Made by a program: the position numbers and the translations under genes. Under the pieces are notes generated by a model. The model was not told the origin of the DNA and did not search any database. It saw nothing but the letters and a program-made list of their open reading frames with translations. Positions 1 through 11,090 of a DNA stretch of 64,000 nucleotides are shown here, one piece after another (positions within the stretch are counted from its first letter, which is position 1; the number at the start of each line of letters is the position of its first letter). This DNA comes from Stagonosporopsis chrysanthemi (lineage: Eukaryota > Ascomycota > Dothideomycetes > Pleosporales > Didymellaceae). The stretch spans positions 248,001-312,000 of the forward strand of contig JAFISE010000010.1 of NCBI GenBank assembly GCA_022560025.1, in the 5' to 3' direction.

Positions 1-440
1 CAGGCGCGTCAAACAAGCCTGCACAAGTTATCGCCGCGCGCGGCGATCGGATAGGACGGACCTGGCGTGAGATATCGCCGCGCGTTGTGGTCTTGTACCG
101 CGAATCAGCGCGGCGCTCAGCTGGCGGAGATAGCAAAGCGAGCCTGTCGCCATGGGTGCGTGCCCTTATTGGGCAAAAACACAGGGATGAACATTGCTTC
201 GGGCCTAGCTTGGGTTGGTGCGATGGGGTTAGGGTTTTGGCTTTCTTGGGAGCGGTAGGCGTTTGCGATGGTGCATGGGGATGGCATTTGGGCTGGAGCG
301 TGAGTATATGTATGAGCCTGTTACCCACCCAAAGACGTTCATTAAATATCACGAATAACCACATTCAATCAATATCATACATTGACATCATATCCGTCCA
401 CCGTCACTCACATCAACCGACTGCACATCGAATAATCAAC
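1..440. other. Intergenic, left edge of window
   Basis: I see no supportable gene here. Open frames that enter this stretch from position 67 or 87 lack a convincing start (the one at 87 begins with GTG) and look like chance. It probably holds the promoter of the small gene starting at 441. The segment at 343-440 is AC- and T-rich, as is usual just upstream of fungal start codons. Confidence 0.4.
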
Positions 441-662
441 ATGTCTTCTCCAGCAACTCAATTCGTCTACATCCCCAACCTCGTTGGCCGTCAGATGCTC
501 CGAGTCCCCATCGAGAACATCGAGGCCGAGAACATCATCACCTTCTCCTCCACCGTCTCCCAATCCTCCGACGAGACTATGGAGACCGCACCCTCGCACA
601 TGCGCGACTCTTCCCGCTCACCCAGCATCTCCTCCGCCTCATCGGTCGAGGAAACAGAATGA
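441..662 (+). CDS. Small hypothetical protein (73 aa)
   Basis: I do not recognise this gene. The ATG at 441 sits in a good fungal context (ATCAACATG) and opens a 73-codon frame ending in TGA. The N-terminal half has mixed hydrophobic and charged residues (Tyr-Ile-Pro and Val-Pro-Ile-Glu stretches). The C-terminal half is rich in Ser, Glu and Thr and probably disordered. There is no signal peptide or membrane segment. The frame stays open upstream to 87, but that part starts with GTG and reads as noise, so the internal ATG is preferred. It could be an exon of a larger gene; I found no convincing splice partner. Codon use favours C-ending codons, which supports real coding. Confidence 0.45.
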   Translation: MSSPATQFVYIPNLVGRQMLRVPIENIEAENIITFSSTVSQSSDETMETAPSHMRDSSRSPSISSASSVEETE

Positions 663-3600
663 GCACGCTACAGCTGCGGGGGCACGCAACCAAAAAAGCT
701 ACCAATGAATCGAAAACCATAAGCCATCAACCATCAGCCATCAACCATCAACCATGGTTTGTACAATACGGCGCCGGAGTTCTGGGACAACACAAGCAAG
801 TCGAGACGAGAGCTGAAGCCCAGTCCTTTTGAGGCTGGCACCAATTCTGCTCCGTCTACCAAAAAGTACCGAGCCCTGAACAATGGGGGGTATCGCAAAC
901 GGTCGCAACCGACGATTAGTCTGGTAGAGCACGTTATCGACAATTGTCGTGGTGCGGGGTCACAAAGGAGTGAATCATTACCGACAATGGGAAGGCCGGA
1001 TTAGGAAGGGAGGCACGATAGGGCTTGGCGCATGAAAAAGTTCTTGCAAATACCCATTTGATCATTACTTATCTTAATTAATATTATCACATCATACCAA
1101 CACTGAACCATGTTTTGCCCTAGTGGTGTCGTGCTTGGAGCTTCTGTCTGCCTGCTTGAACACTAGATACCGAGTGGCACAACTTTTCTTTGATGATCAC
1201 TCATCTCACCTGACTGAAACTCCAACAGCTCAACGCTGGTGTCGCGCCCCGGAAATAACATACTGTCCGGCAGACCCGGCACTCCCATCGTCTGACCCGC
1301 CTAGCGTTATTGTACATCACGATCCTTTGAAACACGAGCTTACATAAAAACCTCGACAAGCTACAACAAGCTTTCTGTCGCAGTCTCATCATGCACTCTC
1401 ATCGCGGTTCGTCTCGGATGCCGTTGCAGGTATTTTGAAGCTGTGGGGATGACGGCAGGTGATACCAAAGGCACATCAGATGCTGGACGTTTGTTTGGCG
1501 TCAAGATATAACTCAGCCTACTACGACCCACTGATGAAGAGACTTCTCCGCTGCGCTGGTGTCGGCCGAGGCTCTGAACGTACAGACAGTGACTCGTGAC
1601 ATTATTCTTTGAGAGCGGGGCAATGGCCAAGAGAATGGTAAGAACCCGCTCGATCTTCTATCGATATCCTTCGTTATAGCCGTACGATGCACATCCTGCT
1701 CACCTGGGCAAAGATTGGCACAACGAGTCCCACCAACACAGGGATGTACAGCAGATTGGAGAGCTCCGCGAAGAGACGACTGCTCAATGAGCAGCCTGGT
1801 TCTCAAATGTCCTGTGCCGCCCCTATCTGAGCATGCCACGAGCTTCTCACCAGCACTTGTCGTGGTCGGACTGATAGCCGCAGTATTTCTATCAAGCCTT
1901 CGACTTCAACTATTTAAAGTCGGCTAATGCATATCCCATACGGCAGCCTTTGGTGTCGTCGATAATCAGGCTGGAATTCTCTATCCACTCCGGACGGAAA
2001 CACCAGCGTAAAGCCTATGACACGACGTTCAATTATGTAGGACTACATATGTTTAGACTATCTTTCTTCTCGACATCATCTCCTGCTAAGAAGACAGTCC
2101 AGACTCATCCGACCACCTTATGACTACCTAGCGACTACGATACATGGACAAAAAAACGTTAACGACCCACCTCCCCCGCGGTATGGAAGTTAGTCTCAGC
2201 AACAGATACAAAAACACAGTGCATTTGATCGCGGCAGAAACCTGGCTTCTCTGACTGGCCTCGTTCCCACTGACGTCTATCATGAGTGTTTGGTATGGGA
2301 AGCACGGCATAGCTTCGACATCCCATAAAGAAGAATGCACGTCAGGTCGTGGTTGTAGTAGCAGACAAACGCTATTCTTCTAACTCAAGAGAACACTCAT
2401 GCCACCAAATGGACACCCCCACGACTGAGTCGCATATCACCGTCGTTGCGTTTTCAGCGTAAATTTTGCAACCTCACTTTGCACGTGAAGAACTCAAGTT
2501 GACGTGTTTCGAGTTGAGCAGGTCGAAAAGCTCTTGGCTTATACACAATCGTGCAATGGTAGAAACGCTGCTATATGAATGCTCACTGTCTTACTTAGGG
2601 CATCTTGGACAGCATCCATTCACCTTCCTTGCTAAAGGAATGTATCGAATGTGCACCACCAACAGCGCTGCCTGGGTCGCTTACTTGTGTGCAGTGAGCA
2701 AGCCGTTCTGATGTGGAGGAAGCTGATGGCCGAGTGACAGCTGTGAGCACTTCACATATGACACACGAGTCAGCATGCTTTCGGCTCAACGAAGATCAGT
2801 AAGATCCTTCCAAACTCAACGTCAACGTGCAGGACGCTCGGTAAATACTAGGAATATTCAAGGTAAACGGAAGGCGATCAGACAGTCGGAGCATGACGGA
2901 GAGCCCGTAACACAAGGTCGTGCTGTCGCACTTCCTCTAGATTCTAGGATGATGCATGGCAGTCTTGCTGGGTCGTTAGGATAGGCATCCTACGAAATGT
3001 TCAAGAATCGACGGGGATGAGGATGAGGTCGTAACGGCCAAGCAATAGAGTCTTGTACCCCAAGCACTATCTTACCGTACTTGCCCATACCCCAGCTTGG
3101 GCTCGTGCTTCTGTCGGAGGCGAACGCCGGAAGACTGCTGCTAATGATCTTGTTTCAAGGTTGGGTCTGCTGCTGTGCAGTCATCTCTTGTTCCACCATA
3201 CTCCACACGATCTACGATCACGGCTCTGAGTAACGTTGGTCGCCTGCTAGATCCATTCGGGACATTGGTGCCTACTGTATTTTCCTCACAACAGCTGTCA
3301 AGATCTCCAGTTCGTCTTGGCCAACAATATCGAAAACATCTCGGCAATGAACCTCAGCCAAGCCACCAACATGCGGCTGAGAAGTCAAACTGCAAAAGGG
3401 CCGAATCAAACGGTGTGCCGGCGGCTCCTGATGATCAGTGGATTGAAGTTACGACGCGATATTTTCGTCTTGCGCGTTGTGTCGCTTTCCAGCAAGACCA
3501 GACCGCTGCTGCGAATTGCGATGTTCGAGTTGAGTGCATAATGACGTCAACTACTAGACTTGCAACATTTGGGATGGCAGCTGCAGACTGCACGTTTCAG

Positions 3601-4900
3601 GCCATTGCGCTACATGTTTTATGGCGTACTGAGCTGTGGTCTCCACCGGCGTCTCCAGCCTCACATCACATGAGGAAACTACAATCGCTAGTGACGCTGT
3701 GCTGGAGGCGGTGGCATGCAGGGTCTTGTCATGGTGTGCGAGCGAGAGGAGCTTCGCCGGCAGAGTGAGATCATGGCATTGCAGTAAGCAGGTCTGCCAT
3801 CCGCGAGTTCCGCAGTAATTCCGTTGTTCAGCGACAGGTTTTTACGCTTGGCGCTCGGATAGCGGAAGGGCAAGCGAGAGATCTTCCTGCACATGTTTGT
3901 AGATGTGCGCTGGAGATCGCAGCCAGGGAGGCTGGATGATGCTGTGATGAGGCTGTTGTTGGCGGTGTTGGTTGGATTGATGTGGCAGGGAGTGGCTGAT
4001 AAGAGCCAGATACGGAGTGCGAGGCTGGCAATGGGCCCAGACTGCGAATGACATGTCTAGCTGTTTTTTTCTCCGTTTTGTAGTGGAGCTCGTTTGGCTG
4101 TGGGGGGCAAGCGTCGCGCTGGAGCAAGTTAAGCCTTTCAGGGCTACTATTTTCGCTATGTCGTAGACAAAGGCTGCCCCGGTCTGCCTAGCTTCCATGG
4201 CAAGCCGGTCACGCCTGCGCTTTCCATCATCACTGGTTCTTTCAAAGGGATGAAGGAGATAACCAATCCATTGTTGAACCTCAAAGTAACTGTCAGGGCA
4301 TCAGTTCCCGCACAAAGGGTCTTCAGCACAACGACGAGCTGACACCAGCGTTTGATCCTTGCGCGAGCGCAATCAAGCTTTAAATACCAACGATCTGCGT
4401 TGCCGTAATTAGCAGCCCCTGCACGCTCGTTCACCCTTCATTCGCCGGCGCTTGATCTGGCGATGCCGCATGGAGCTGACGCGTTGCCGTGTGGCCCATG
4501 GTGATGCTGTCCACAGCGAGCGCCCACATTGTCTCCCGAGTACGCGTTCCAGGGCGCGCGCACCAGTCAATGGGCGTCACAAAGGGCCTTGCGCAACGCT
4601 CGCGCTGTCATGACGTTATCCACGGGGAGGTGGAGCCGCCGAAGTCTTCCGCTGCTGCTCAACAAACATGCGACGGGCCAAGCAGGCGCCATGCGTCACT
4701 GCTGTGGGCGATACTGCTAGCCTGCCGATGGTGCACTTGGGTGCTTCAATACTAGACTTTGCGCCTGCCAGTCCGCTCGCTGCCAACGAAACCAGTAAAA
4801 CCAGTCCTGTCGTTTGCTCCTGTGTCTGTTTTTCTTTGCCCGGTCTCCAGCAGTTGTTATTGACGCCAGCCGCTTGCGTACATTCTAACCCACAGCCGCC
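663..4900. other. 4.2-kb gene-free stretch
   Basis: No gene can be supported here. Many frames of 60-200 codons occur but none has a family signature or splice-joined continuation. A short stretch at 759-1001 reads protein-like but has no ATG in frame. A CCATCAA-type short tandem repeat lies at about 716-756. The right end (about 4750-4900) is the promoter region of the GH79 gene. Base composition looks balanced, so strong RIP-type AT enrichment is not evident. Confidence 0.4.
711..757. repeat. Short tandem repeat (CCATCAA-like units)
   Basis: About six imperfect copies of a 7-base unit (CCATCAA, CCATCAG, CCATAAG) follow one another just downstream of the small gene ending at 662. This is direct sequence observation. 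The function is unknown and it is most likely a simple-sequence repeat. Confidence 0.6.
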
Positions 4901-6691
4901 ATGCTCCCTTCGTTACCGGCCGGCGTGGCCCTGCCATTGCTCTCGCTCTCGCTCGCACAACTCGCCCGCGCGCAATCGTCGCTGTCGCTATCGCCCCCAA
5001 ATAACGCCCCAGATGGCGCCTCCGAGTACCTCGACGCGTCATTTGCAGGATTCGGCATCGAGCCCTCGAACCTGTTCTCCTTCACGGGCGGCAGCACGCC
5101 CAACACATTTTCGGTCAAGCTGCTGCAGAACCTTGCAGACTACTCGGGCGCGCCCCCTCACATCCGTTTGGGGGGCAACACCCAGGACTATATGCTTTAT
5201 GATTCCGACTACACCGACATAGCGTGGAAGAAGAATCCCAGCTCCAAAGCGCAGGGCAACATTGCCGCCGACTCAATGGTCATTGGGCCAGGCTACTTTG
5301 AGGCATTGAATCGCTTCCCCAAGGACACTCCTGTCACATATGGCCTGAACCTGGCCTACATGGAGGATGATTGGGAAGACCGCATCGTGGCTGCTGCCCA
5401 GGGTGCCGTGTCCGGCATGACCAACGTCAAGCTGTACTCATTTGAGGTCGGCAACGAGCCCGATCTGTGGCTGCAGAACACTTTCCGTACCGCACCATGG
5501 ACCGGCGAGGTGTACACCACCCAGTTTCTCGACCGCGCCGAGGCTGTCTACACACGTGTGCTAGAGCCAGCGGGCCTGCCATCCTCCTTCTTTGAGCCTC
5601 CTGCAACAGCATCCACGATTGGCACCACCTTCGAGATCGAGCAATTAGTTAAAGCCGGCATGATGGAGGGCCGGAACGGCGACAACTACGTGACTGTTTG
5701 GAATCAACACGACTACTTCTATTGTGAGTTGTGGCATTGTAAAGTCCTTATTGGAATACTCGAGCTAACCTCATCAGTCATTGGTGTTACCCCAACACCC
5801 ATTACACTTAATGACCTAATGCAATTCGACCAGACTAATACTCAATTCGCATACTGGGAGCAGCAGGTCAAGATCGGCCTCAAGACCGGCCTGCCCTACG
5901 TCCTTCGGGAGATGAGCTCCATTGGGCCAATCGGTATGCCTGGTGTTTCTGATGCCTTTGGCGCCTCTCTCTGGACTCTCAACTTCCTGCTCTACGCTGC
6001 ATCCCTTGATATCTCTTCCGTGCAGATGCATATGACCGACAACTCGAACGCTAGTGCTTGGCAACCCATCGAGATGTATGGCCGCGCTCCCTTCGTACGC
6101 ACGCTTTACTACGCCCACGCTGCCATGGCTCAGATTGTTGGCAATGGCAACGGCACCACCCAGATTGCCAGCATGAGCACCAGCAATGTCGGCGCCGCCT
6201 ACGACGGCCGTATCCGCGCTTACTCTATGTATGCTCACGGCAAGTTACAGTCTGTCATCATGCTCAACGGCAAGCAAGCCAATCAGTCGCAGTCCGACAA
6301 GAGCAGCTTCACCTTCAGCGTCAACTTCGGCTCATCTAACGCCAACAAGGACGTCTACCTCTCCTACCTAACCGCTGATGGCGCCGATTCCCAGACTGGC
6401 GCCACCTGGAACGGCATGACCTACTCCGACACAACTGGCGAATCCAGCGTCGTTGACGACACAGTCCACACCGTCACCCTGGACGGCTCCGGCAAAGCCT
6501 CCATCCCTGTTCGCGACTCGCAAGCTGTGGTTGCCAACCTCGGCTGGCAGCTAGGCAGCACTGCTGTCCTGAAGAGCGACGGCAGCACCGCGCGGAAGAG
6601 TAATGCCAGTCCGCGCAACTCGCCGACAATCCTCACCGCAGTGTGCTCCGTCATGGCCACCATTTTCGCGCTCCTGGCCTTTGGCGCTTAA
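4901..6691 (+). CDS. Secreted glycoside hydrolase family 79 protein (beta-glucuronidase-like)
   Basis: This is predicted to hydrolyse terminal glucuronic-acid-type sugars from glycans outside the cell. Residues 1-25 form a signal peptide (hydrophobic run ending Ala-Arg-Ala-Gln). A (beta/alpha)8 GH79 domain follows. The acid/base is Glu186 in the Val-Gly-Asn-Glu-Pro motif. The likely nucleophile is Glu319 (spliced numbering) in Leu-Arg-Glu-Met-Ser-Ser. A C-terminal beta-sandwich domain completes the fold. The last 30 residues (Ser/Asn-rich linker, then a hydrophobic tail ending in Gly-Ala) resemble a GPI-anchor signal. There is one intron, 5724-5777 (GTGAGT..CAG, branch GCTAAC). It is 54 nt, divisible by three and free of stops, so the unspliced frame reads through (596 codons). 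The spliced protein is 578 aa with a continuous Tyr-Phe-Ile-Gly-Val junction. The start ATG is preceded by CCGCC. The exact substrate is not certain from sequence. Confidence 0.9.
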   Translation: MLPSLPAGVALPLLSLSLAQLARAQSSLSLSPPNNAPDGASEYLDASFAGFGIEPSNLFSFTGGSTPNTFSVKLLQNLADYSGAPPHIRLGGNTQDYMLYDSDYTDIAWKKNPSSKAQGNIAADSMVIGPGYFEALNRFPKDTPVTYGLNLAYMEDDWEDRIVAAAQGAVSGMTNVKLYSFEVGNEPDLWLQNTFRTAPWTGEVYTTQFLDRAEAVYTRVLEPAGLPSSFFEPPATASTIGTTFEIEQLVKAGMMEGRNGDNYVTVWNQHDYFYCELWHCKVLIGILELTSSVIGVTPTPITLNDLMQFDQTNTQFAYWEQQVKIGLKTGLPYVLREMSSIGPIGMPGVSDAFGASLWTLNFLLYAASLDISSVQMHMTDNSNASAWQPIEMYGRAPFVRTLYYAHAAMAQIVGNGNGTTQIASMSTSNVGAAYDGRIRAYSMYAHGKLQSVIMLNGKQANQSQSDKSSFTFSVNFGSSNANKDVYLSYLTADGADSQTGATWNGMTYSDTTGESSVVDDTVHTVTLDGSGKASIPVRDSQAVVANLGWQLGSTAVLKSDGSTARKSNASPRNSPTILTAVCSVMATIFALLAFGA

Positions 6692-7091
6692 TCCTAGATC
6701 CTCCTTTCTAATTCGAGATCGCATCGTTCCTTCTCCTTTTCTTTTTCCCTAGCTCTTCTTTTCCTTTGTTATTGCATCAATGGCTACAGGCTACACAGCA
6801 TATGACGGCGTTGTCAGGAAGCGTTTGCTTGCATTTACTCGGCTTGTGCGACTTCGGTTGGAGCGTGCTTATGATCAGCCTGTGAAAGTCTTCTGTTGAT
6901 ATTGGATATGCGCCTATGGTGTGCTTGGGAGCGGCATGTGGGCTGCTAGTATATAAGAATTGCATCACATCATACTTTAATGATCATCCAGTTACTGGCG
7001 AAGCAAGCTCTCTACTCTAGTAGATCAAGTTGTCATTGTGCACAGGAATTTGAACGCTCATGTAATAATAGAACACTAGAAACGGAACGGC
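6692..7091. other. Intergenic, convergent 3' ends
   Basis: This 400-bp spacer lies between the convergent GH79 gene (+) and the VWA gene (-). The pyrimidine-rich start (about 6700-6775) looks like 3' UTR of the GH79 gene. Nothing else is seen. Confidence 0.5.
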
Positions 7092-10000
7092 TCAAGGCAA
7101 CCCCCCTTGCACCTTCCCCTTCAGTTCCCCGACAATTTTGTCCAGTAACCTGTTCTGCTTGAAATCATGCTCGTACACAGCAATATCCTCTCCACTCTTC
7201 CCCTCACCCCTCAAAGCAGCATCCAGCACCGCAAAGAAACTCGGCAGCAGCGCGTCGACATTTCGCTCCATCTGCGCGTCAAACACATTCCCACGACCCT
7301 CTGCACACAGCTTCCCCCGTACACTACCCACAAAGTCCGCCCTCACCGTTCCATCCTGCACGACCGCCCGCCGTGCCTCCACCGTCAGCGCAGACCACGC
7401 CCGTGCAACGCTGATGTGCATATTGCTGTGCACCGAAGACGGGGGCTGCCCCGCCGCAGAGGCAGTGCGCTCGGGCAGGCCCGTGGCGGACGTCTCGAAG
7501 CGCCCCTGGATGCCGAACACGGCCACGAGATGCTCTGCGCGCGCGCGCCGTATGGCGTCTACAGTCGCGGGAGAAACGGCTTGCGGTTGCAGCGCCGCGG
7601 GGTCGATGAAAGGGTGCGCGCAGGAGGGGACGCCGCAGCGCAGCACAGACGCGCCAAAGGGGTTTGCGAAGGGAACCAGTGTGTTGTGCTCCGCTGCCAC
7701 CGACGGGTTGATGAGGTCGGCGTTGTGGGTGGCGAAGATGGAGAGGAGCGTGTTTTTGTGTTCGTAGGGGGGGACGGGGAGTGTAGGGGAGAGGACCGCG
7801 GTGGCCAGGGGCGAGTCGTGGGTTATGCGTGTGAAGAAGGTCTGTGCGGTGCAGTGGCCGCGCTGGGAGAACAAGAGCCAGAAGATGAGAAGCTGGAGCT
7901 TGTGCATGGTAGGTGTGGAGGTTGCTCCGGGGGTGTCTGGGAGGCAAAGGGCGAGGCGCGTGTTGAAAATTGAGAGGTCGGTGAGGAGGGAGTCTGAGCC
8001 GTGGTCTGTGGCGACGAGGGGGCCATTGAAAGAGTGATAGATGAGCTCGAGGTACTTCTGCTTCCATTCCTTGCGGTCGGGAGTGGGCTCGCTAGATCCT
8101 GGCTGGAGGTTGACCTGCAGCTCAGCAAGGTACTTCGCAGCGATGGAGTAAAGTACTTTCGCGGACTGCAGCCGGCTAACAACGTCATCAGAGAAGATAC
8201 CTATATGCTCGCCAAGGGCTATCAGGCTGTTGAAACCTGCCACAGGATATGTGACGGCGAAGCTGGCAAGCCCGTTGTCCTCGAAGTCCTTAGCAACCCA
8301 CGCTAGTGCTTGCGGGAACTTGACCCATTCTCCAGTTTCATTGAAGGTCTCGCGAGTTCGCGTCTCCTCGACAAGCTGGTCTAGCATCCATTGGAATGTC
8401 TTACGACGCTGCGCAGCTTCCTCCTGCCCGTCGGTGGAGACACCCAAGGCATCCATGCCGGCCCCTGCCCATGGCTTCGTCTGCATGACATTCTGGAGTA
8501 TGGACATGAACAGCTGTGCGACACCTGCAGCCCCAGTGGCCAGTCGTGCAGTCAATGCCGAATAGAGCTGCTCATTGATATACTTCTTGTTGTTACCTTC
8601 ATACTGCACCGCTGGAATAATGGCCGTCAGCTTCTCCTTGTAGATGGACATGCCATCCTGCCCAAGCAGAGCGCATTGGAAGCACACATTCTGACTTGAG
8701 ATGAGGTCGACATTCTTCTTAGATGCTCCTGCCGCTAGTGGGAAGTTGAGCGCGAAGTCGCTGGTGTTGTCCTCTCTGTTCTCAGGCATTGTCTCCTTGA
8801 AGCATATTGCAAGGATCTCCTCCTCGCCGCAACATATGAGACAATAGCCTTTGCACGATGGCGCGTCCAGATCAAGTTGTGCCATATCAATCTGAGAGTT
8901 GACATTTATAGCTTCGGCGCGCCGGGCTCGGTTGCTTCTTCGACCGATAATATCTGCGTTGTAGCTGGCAGCTTCAATGGCGGCAAGAGCCCTCATTGCC
9001 CCATCAACAAGCTGGTTCCGCTTCTTCAGCGCCTGTTCAGCTGGGGAGTCCGCAAATTCGGCGACAGTCTTGAGGTAGTCTTGACGATTCTTGGCATGGG
9101 CTTCCCGGAGCTGTTCCTGGAGATGTTTGCGGTCTTGCTCGCTGGTGTTCGTGTCCGCCATCGAAGCGATGATGGTTGCAGCGCCATTGCGATCTTCAAG
9201 TTTTGGCGCGACCTGCTCAATCTTCTGGGCCTGAACGAGCGCTCGTAGCTCAGGAATGCGCCTACGAGTCTTGCAGGCGATAGCAAGAGCGTTGAATGCT
9301 TCATCGGCCAGGAGATCTATCACGTCTCTATCTGCAAGCACTCCCGCGCTGAGGAGTGAGTCGAGATTGATTCTTACAGGGCCTTCGTGTTTTTCTTCCC
9401 AGACTGTGCCAAGACTGATTGCTCCTGTGCTCTTCGCTCGTGACTCTGCCTTGACGACCTTAACATGACTTTTGTGACAATTCAAGAAAAAATCTGCTTC
9501 CGTTGTGAAAGTCGTCAAGTCGTTCCAGTTGGCCAGGTCCTGCGCCGCTGCAGACCCGCCCAGCTCAGCGAAACATCCCTTCCCTGCTATGACGTATATC
9601 TTGCCAGTCTGCACGTCTTTGAAGAGAATCAATGTGTCGTGAGAGCTAGCGAAGAAGGATATGCCGACACTGATGTTCGCTGTTCCAGGTGAACTACCGC
9701 GCGAGCCGGTGATGAGGAATACAAGTGGCACGTTCAGTACCTCAGCGTCGTAAGCGAGGTCTGCAAGTCGATTGACATCGCCAGCGTAGATCTCTCCATC
9801 CGTGAGCAAAAACCAGGCATCAGACTTCCTTATAGCATCCAAGGCCGAAGAGTTCATCAGAATCTCACCGGGGTAGGTACCGCCATGGCTTGAGTGCCAC
9901 TGAACAGACTCGAAATGTGTCGTAGGGTTGTCGCACTTCGAACCCCACAAAGATATGGTGTCAGCGGTAGTGGAGTGGCTCTCACGGAAAGCTTCGACGT

Positions 10001-10139
10001 AAGTGCGTTCTCTGCGAAGCACTGAGCCTGCAGTAGAGCCGGAGTCATCGACCGCAAAGTACTTGCGGCAATCCAGGAATGGAGTGTACTCGATAGTAGT
10101 TTCCTCGGACTCGGAAGGGGTGATCTTCCAATCCGCCAT
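7092..10139 (-). CDS. Uncharacterised 1015-aa protein with N-terminal von Willebrand factor A-like domain
   Basis: I do not recognise a named family for the whole protein. The start is the ATG at 10139 (Met-Ala-Asp-Trp); the frame extends 10 codons upstream but only to a GTG. Residues about 25-190 are VWA-like with a complete MIDAS. Asp31, Ser33 and Ser35 form the D-x-S-x-S motif, Thr88 lies in a Gly-Gly-Thr turn, and Asp114 lies in Leu-Leu-Thr-Asp-Gly. A divalent metal-dependent ligand site is therefore expected. Residues about 428-495 hold a cysteine cluster (C-x3-C-x2-C-C, then C-x2-C) that could bind zinc. A further Cys pair (C-x4-C) lies near residue 835. The rest is mainly predicted helix, with Ala/Gln/Glu-rich segments around 320-400. 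There is no signal peptide or transmembrane segment, so it is probably intracellular. A single 3-kb exon is unusual among its intron-bearing neighbours. Confidence 0.85.
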   Translation of the reverse strand: MADWKITPSESEETTIEYTPFLDCRKYFAVDDSGSTAGSVLRRERTYVEAFRESHSTTADTISLWGSKCDNPTTHFESVQWHSSHGGTYPGEILMNSSALDAIRKSDAWFLLTDGEIYAGDVNRLADLAYDAEVLNVPLVFLITGSRGSSPGTANISVGISFFASSHDTLILFKDVQTGKIYVIAGKGCFAELGGSAAAQDLANWNDLTTFTTEADFFLNCHKSHVKVVKAESRAKSTGAISLGTVWEEKHEGPVRINLDSLLSAGVLADRDVIDLLADEAFNALAIACKTRRRIPELRALVQAQKIEQVAPKLEDRNGAATIIASMADTNTSEQDRKHLQEQLREAHAKNRQDYLKTVAEFADSPAEQALKKRNQLVDGAMRALAAIEAASYNADIIGRRSNRARRAEAINVNSQIDMAQLDLDAPSCKGYCLICCGEEEILAICFKETMPENREDNTSDFALNFPLAAGASKKNVDLISSQNVCFQCALLGQDGMSIYKEKLTAIIPAVQYEGNNKKYINEQLYSALTARLATGAAGVAQLFMSILQNVMQTKPWAGAGMDALGVSTDGQEEAAQRRKTFQWMLDQLVEETRTRETFNETGEWVKFPQALAWVAKDFEDNGLASFAVTYPVAGFNSLIALGEHIGIFSDDVVSRLQSAKVLYSIAAKYLAELQVNLQPGSSEPTPDRKEWKQKYLELIYHSFNGPLVATDHGSDSLLTDLSIFNTRLALCLPDTPGATSTPTMHKLQLLIFWLLFSQRGHCTAQTFFTRITHDSPLATAVLSPTLPVPPYEHKNTLLSIFATHNADLINPSVAAEHNTLVPFANPFGASVLRCGVPSCAHPFIDPAALQPQAVSPATVDAIRRARAEHLVAVFGIQGRFETSATGLPERTASAAGQPPSSVHSNMHISVARAWSALTVEARRAVVQDGTVRADFVGSVRGKLCAEGRGNVFDAQMERNVDALLPSFFAVLDAALRGEGKSGEDIAVYEHDFKQNRLLDKIVGELKGKVQGGLP

Positions 10140-11090
10140 GATCGAAAACCGGCTTCGCAGTGAGCACACTAGAATGCCGAGATGAAAATTTGTGGTGAAG
10201 ATTCAGGGTCCGTCTGTTCGGACTGAAAATGTTGTTCAAGTGTAAGATACCACTATTCGTGGATTCGCCGGTAGGGCCAGCTGGAGCGGATCTGATGAAT
10301 ACAACATGGTAGCGGCGATAGCTTCTCTTTTCAATGCGTCGAGAGGTACTTTCTTTGACTCAGTCATGGCCCCCTTCATGATGGGCGCCTGATGGAGCGC
10401 ACCGGTCATCAGGCATCAGCCTCGCGCTAACCTGCTTACAGCTAAGTGACAAGGCATACGAGCTGCCAAAGATTACAGTGCAGCTCGTATATGACGCGAA
10501 AAGGGGCGTGATGACGGTTTAGCACTTCTTCGTCGTGATGTTGTTGGAGGCATGGTAGCGCAAAGGGCGGAGAGTACGAGGTGCCCAAAAAGCGGTTAGC
10601 ATCGCTCGCTTAGGTGGGTATTGCATTTCCATTTCCCCAGAGGTCAGCTCCGTGCTCCGTTAGCATCAGGACAAAGCGATAACTGTAAAAGAAAAGGCAT
10701 TGGTAAACTTCGGGAAATTTTGTCGGTATACGGTTTTGTTTCCTTTCATCGTTGATAATATCTTTCTCTTGCAGCCATGTACAGAGTCAGCATACGTACC
10801 TCCCCGTCTCGTTCAGTGAACGCAGGAGTATGTGAGCATTTCCAGCATGAACAGAAACGTGCCTAGCACGTTTTCCATAACGATTTTTGTCGATATAGCG
10901 AGAACATGTTGTTCTCCTGTCCCTGATGGATTGGGACCATGGATGGGCATCCTCAACAATTTGTTGGCAATAAAAAGAATATTGCCACGTTCGTATGACA
11001 GAGATTGTGTCTCTCCTCACAGGAATTGTATACGCAAAATCTGTTATAATCGAGTGACACACGAACGAGAAGGGTACTGAACGTTCCGCT
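10140..11090. other. Divergent intergenic region
   Basis: This roughly 950-bp spacer separates the VWA gene (-) and the 289-aa hypothetical (+), so it should contain both promoters. No gene or clear repeat is seen. Frames around 10787-11080 on both strands are short and unconvincing. Confidence 0.4.

Noticed and set aside
3175..3768. 197-codon plus-strand frame
   Set aside because: No ATG start (begins with a near-cognate codon), no domain, and overlapping frames on both strands are equally long.
7324..8067. 247-codon minus-strand and 268-codon plus-strand frames within the VWA gene
   Set aside because: Shadows of the 1015-aa frame; arginine/histidine/proline-rich as expected for a wrong frame in GC-rich coding DNA.
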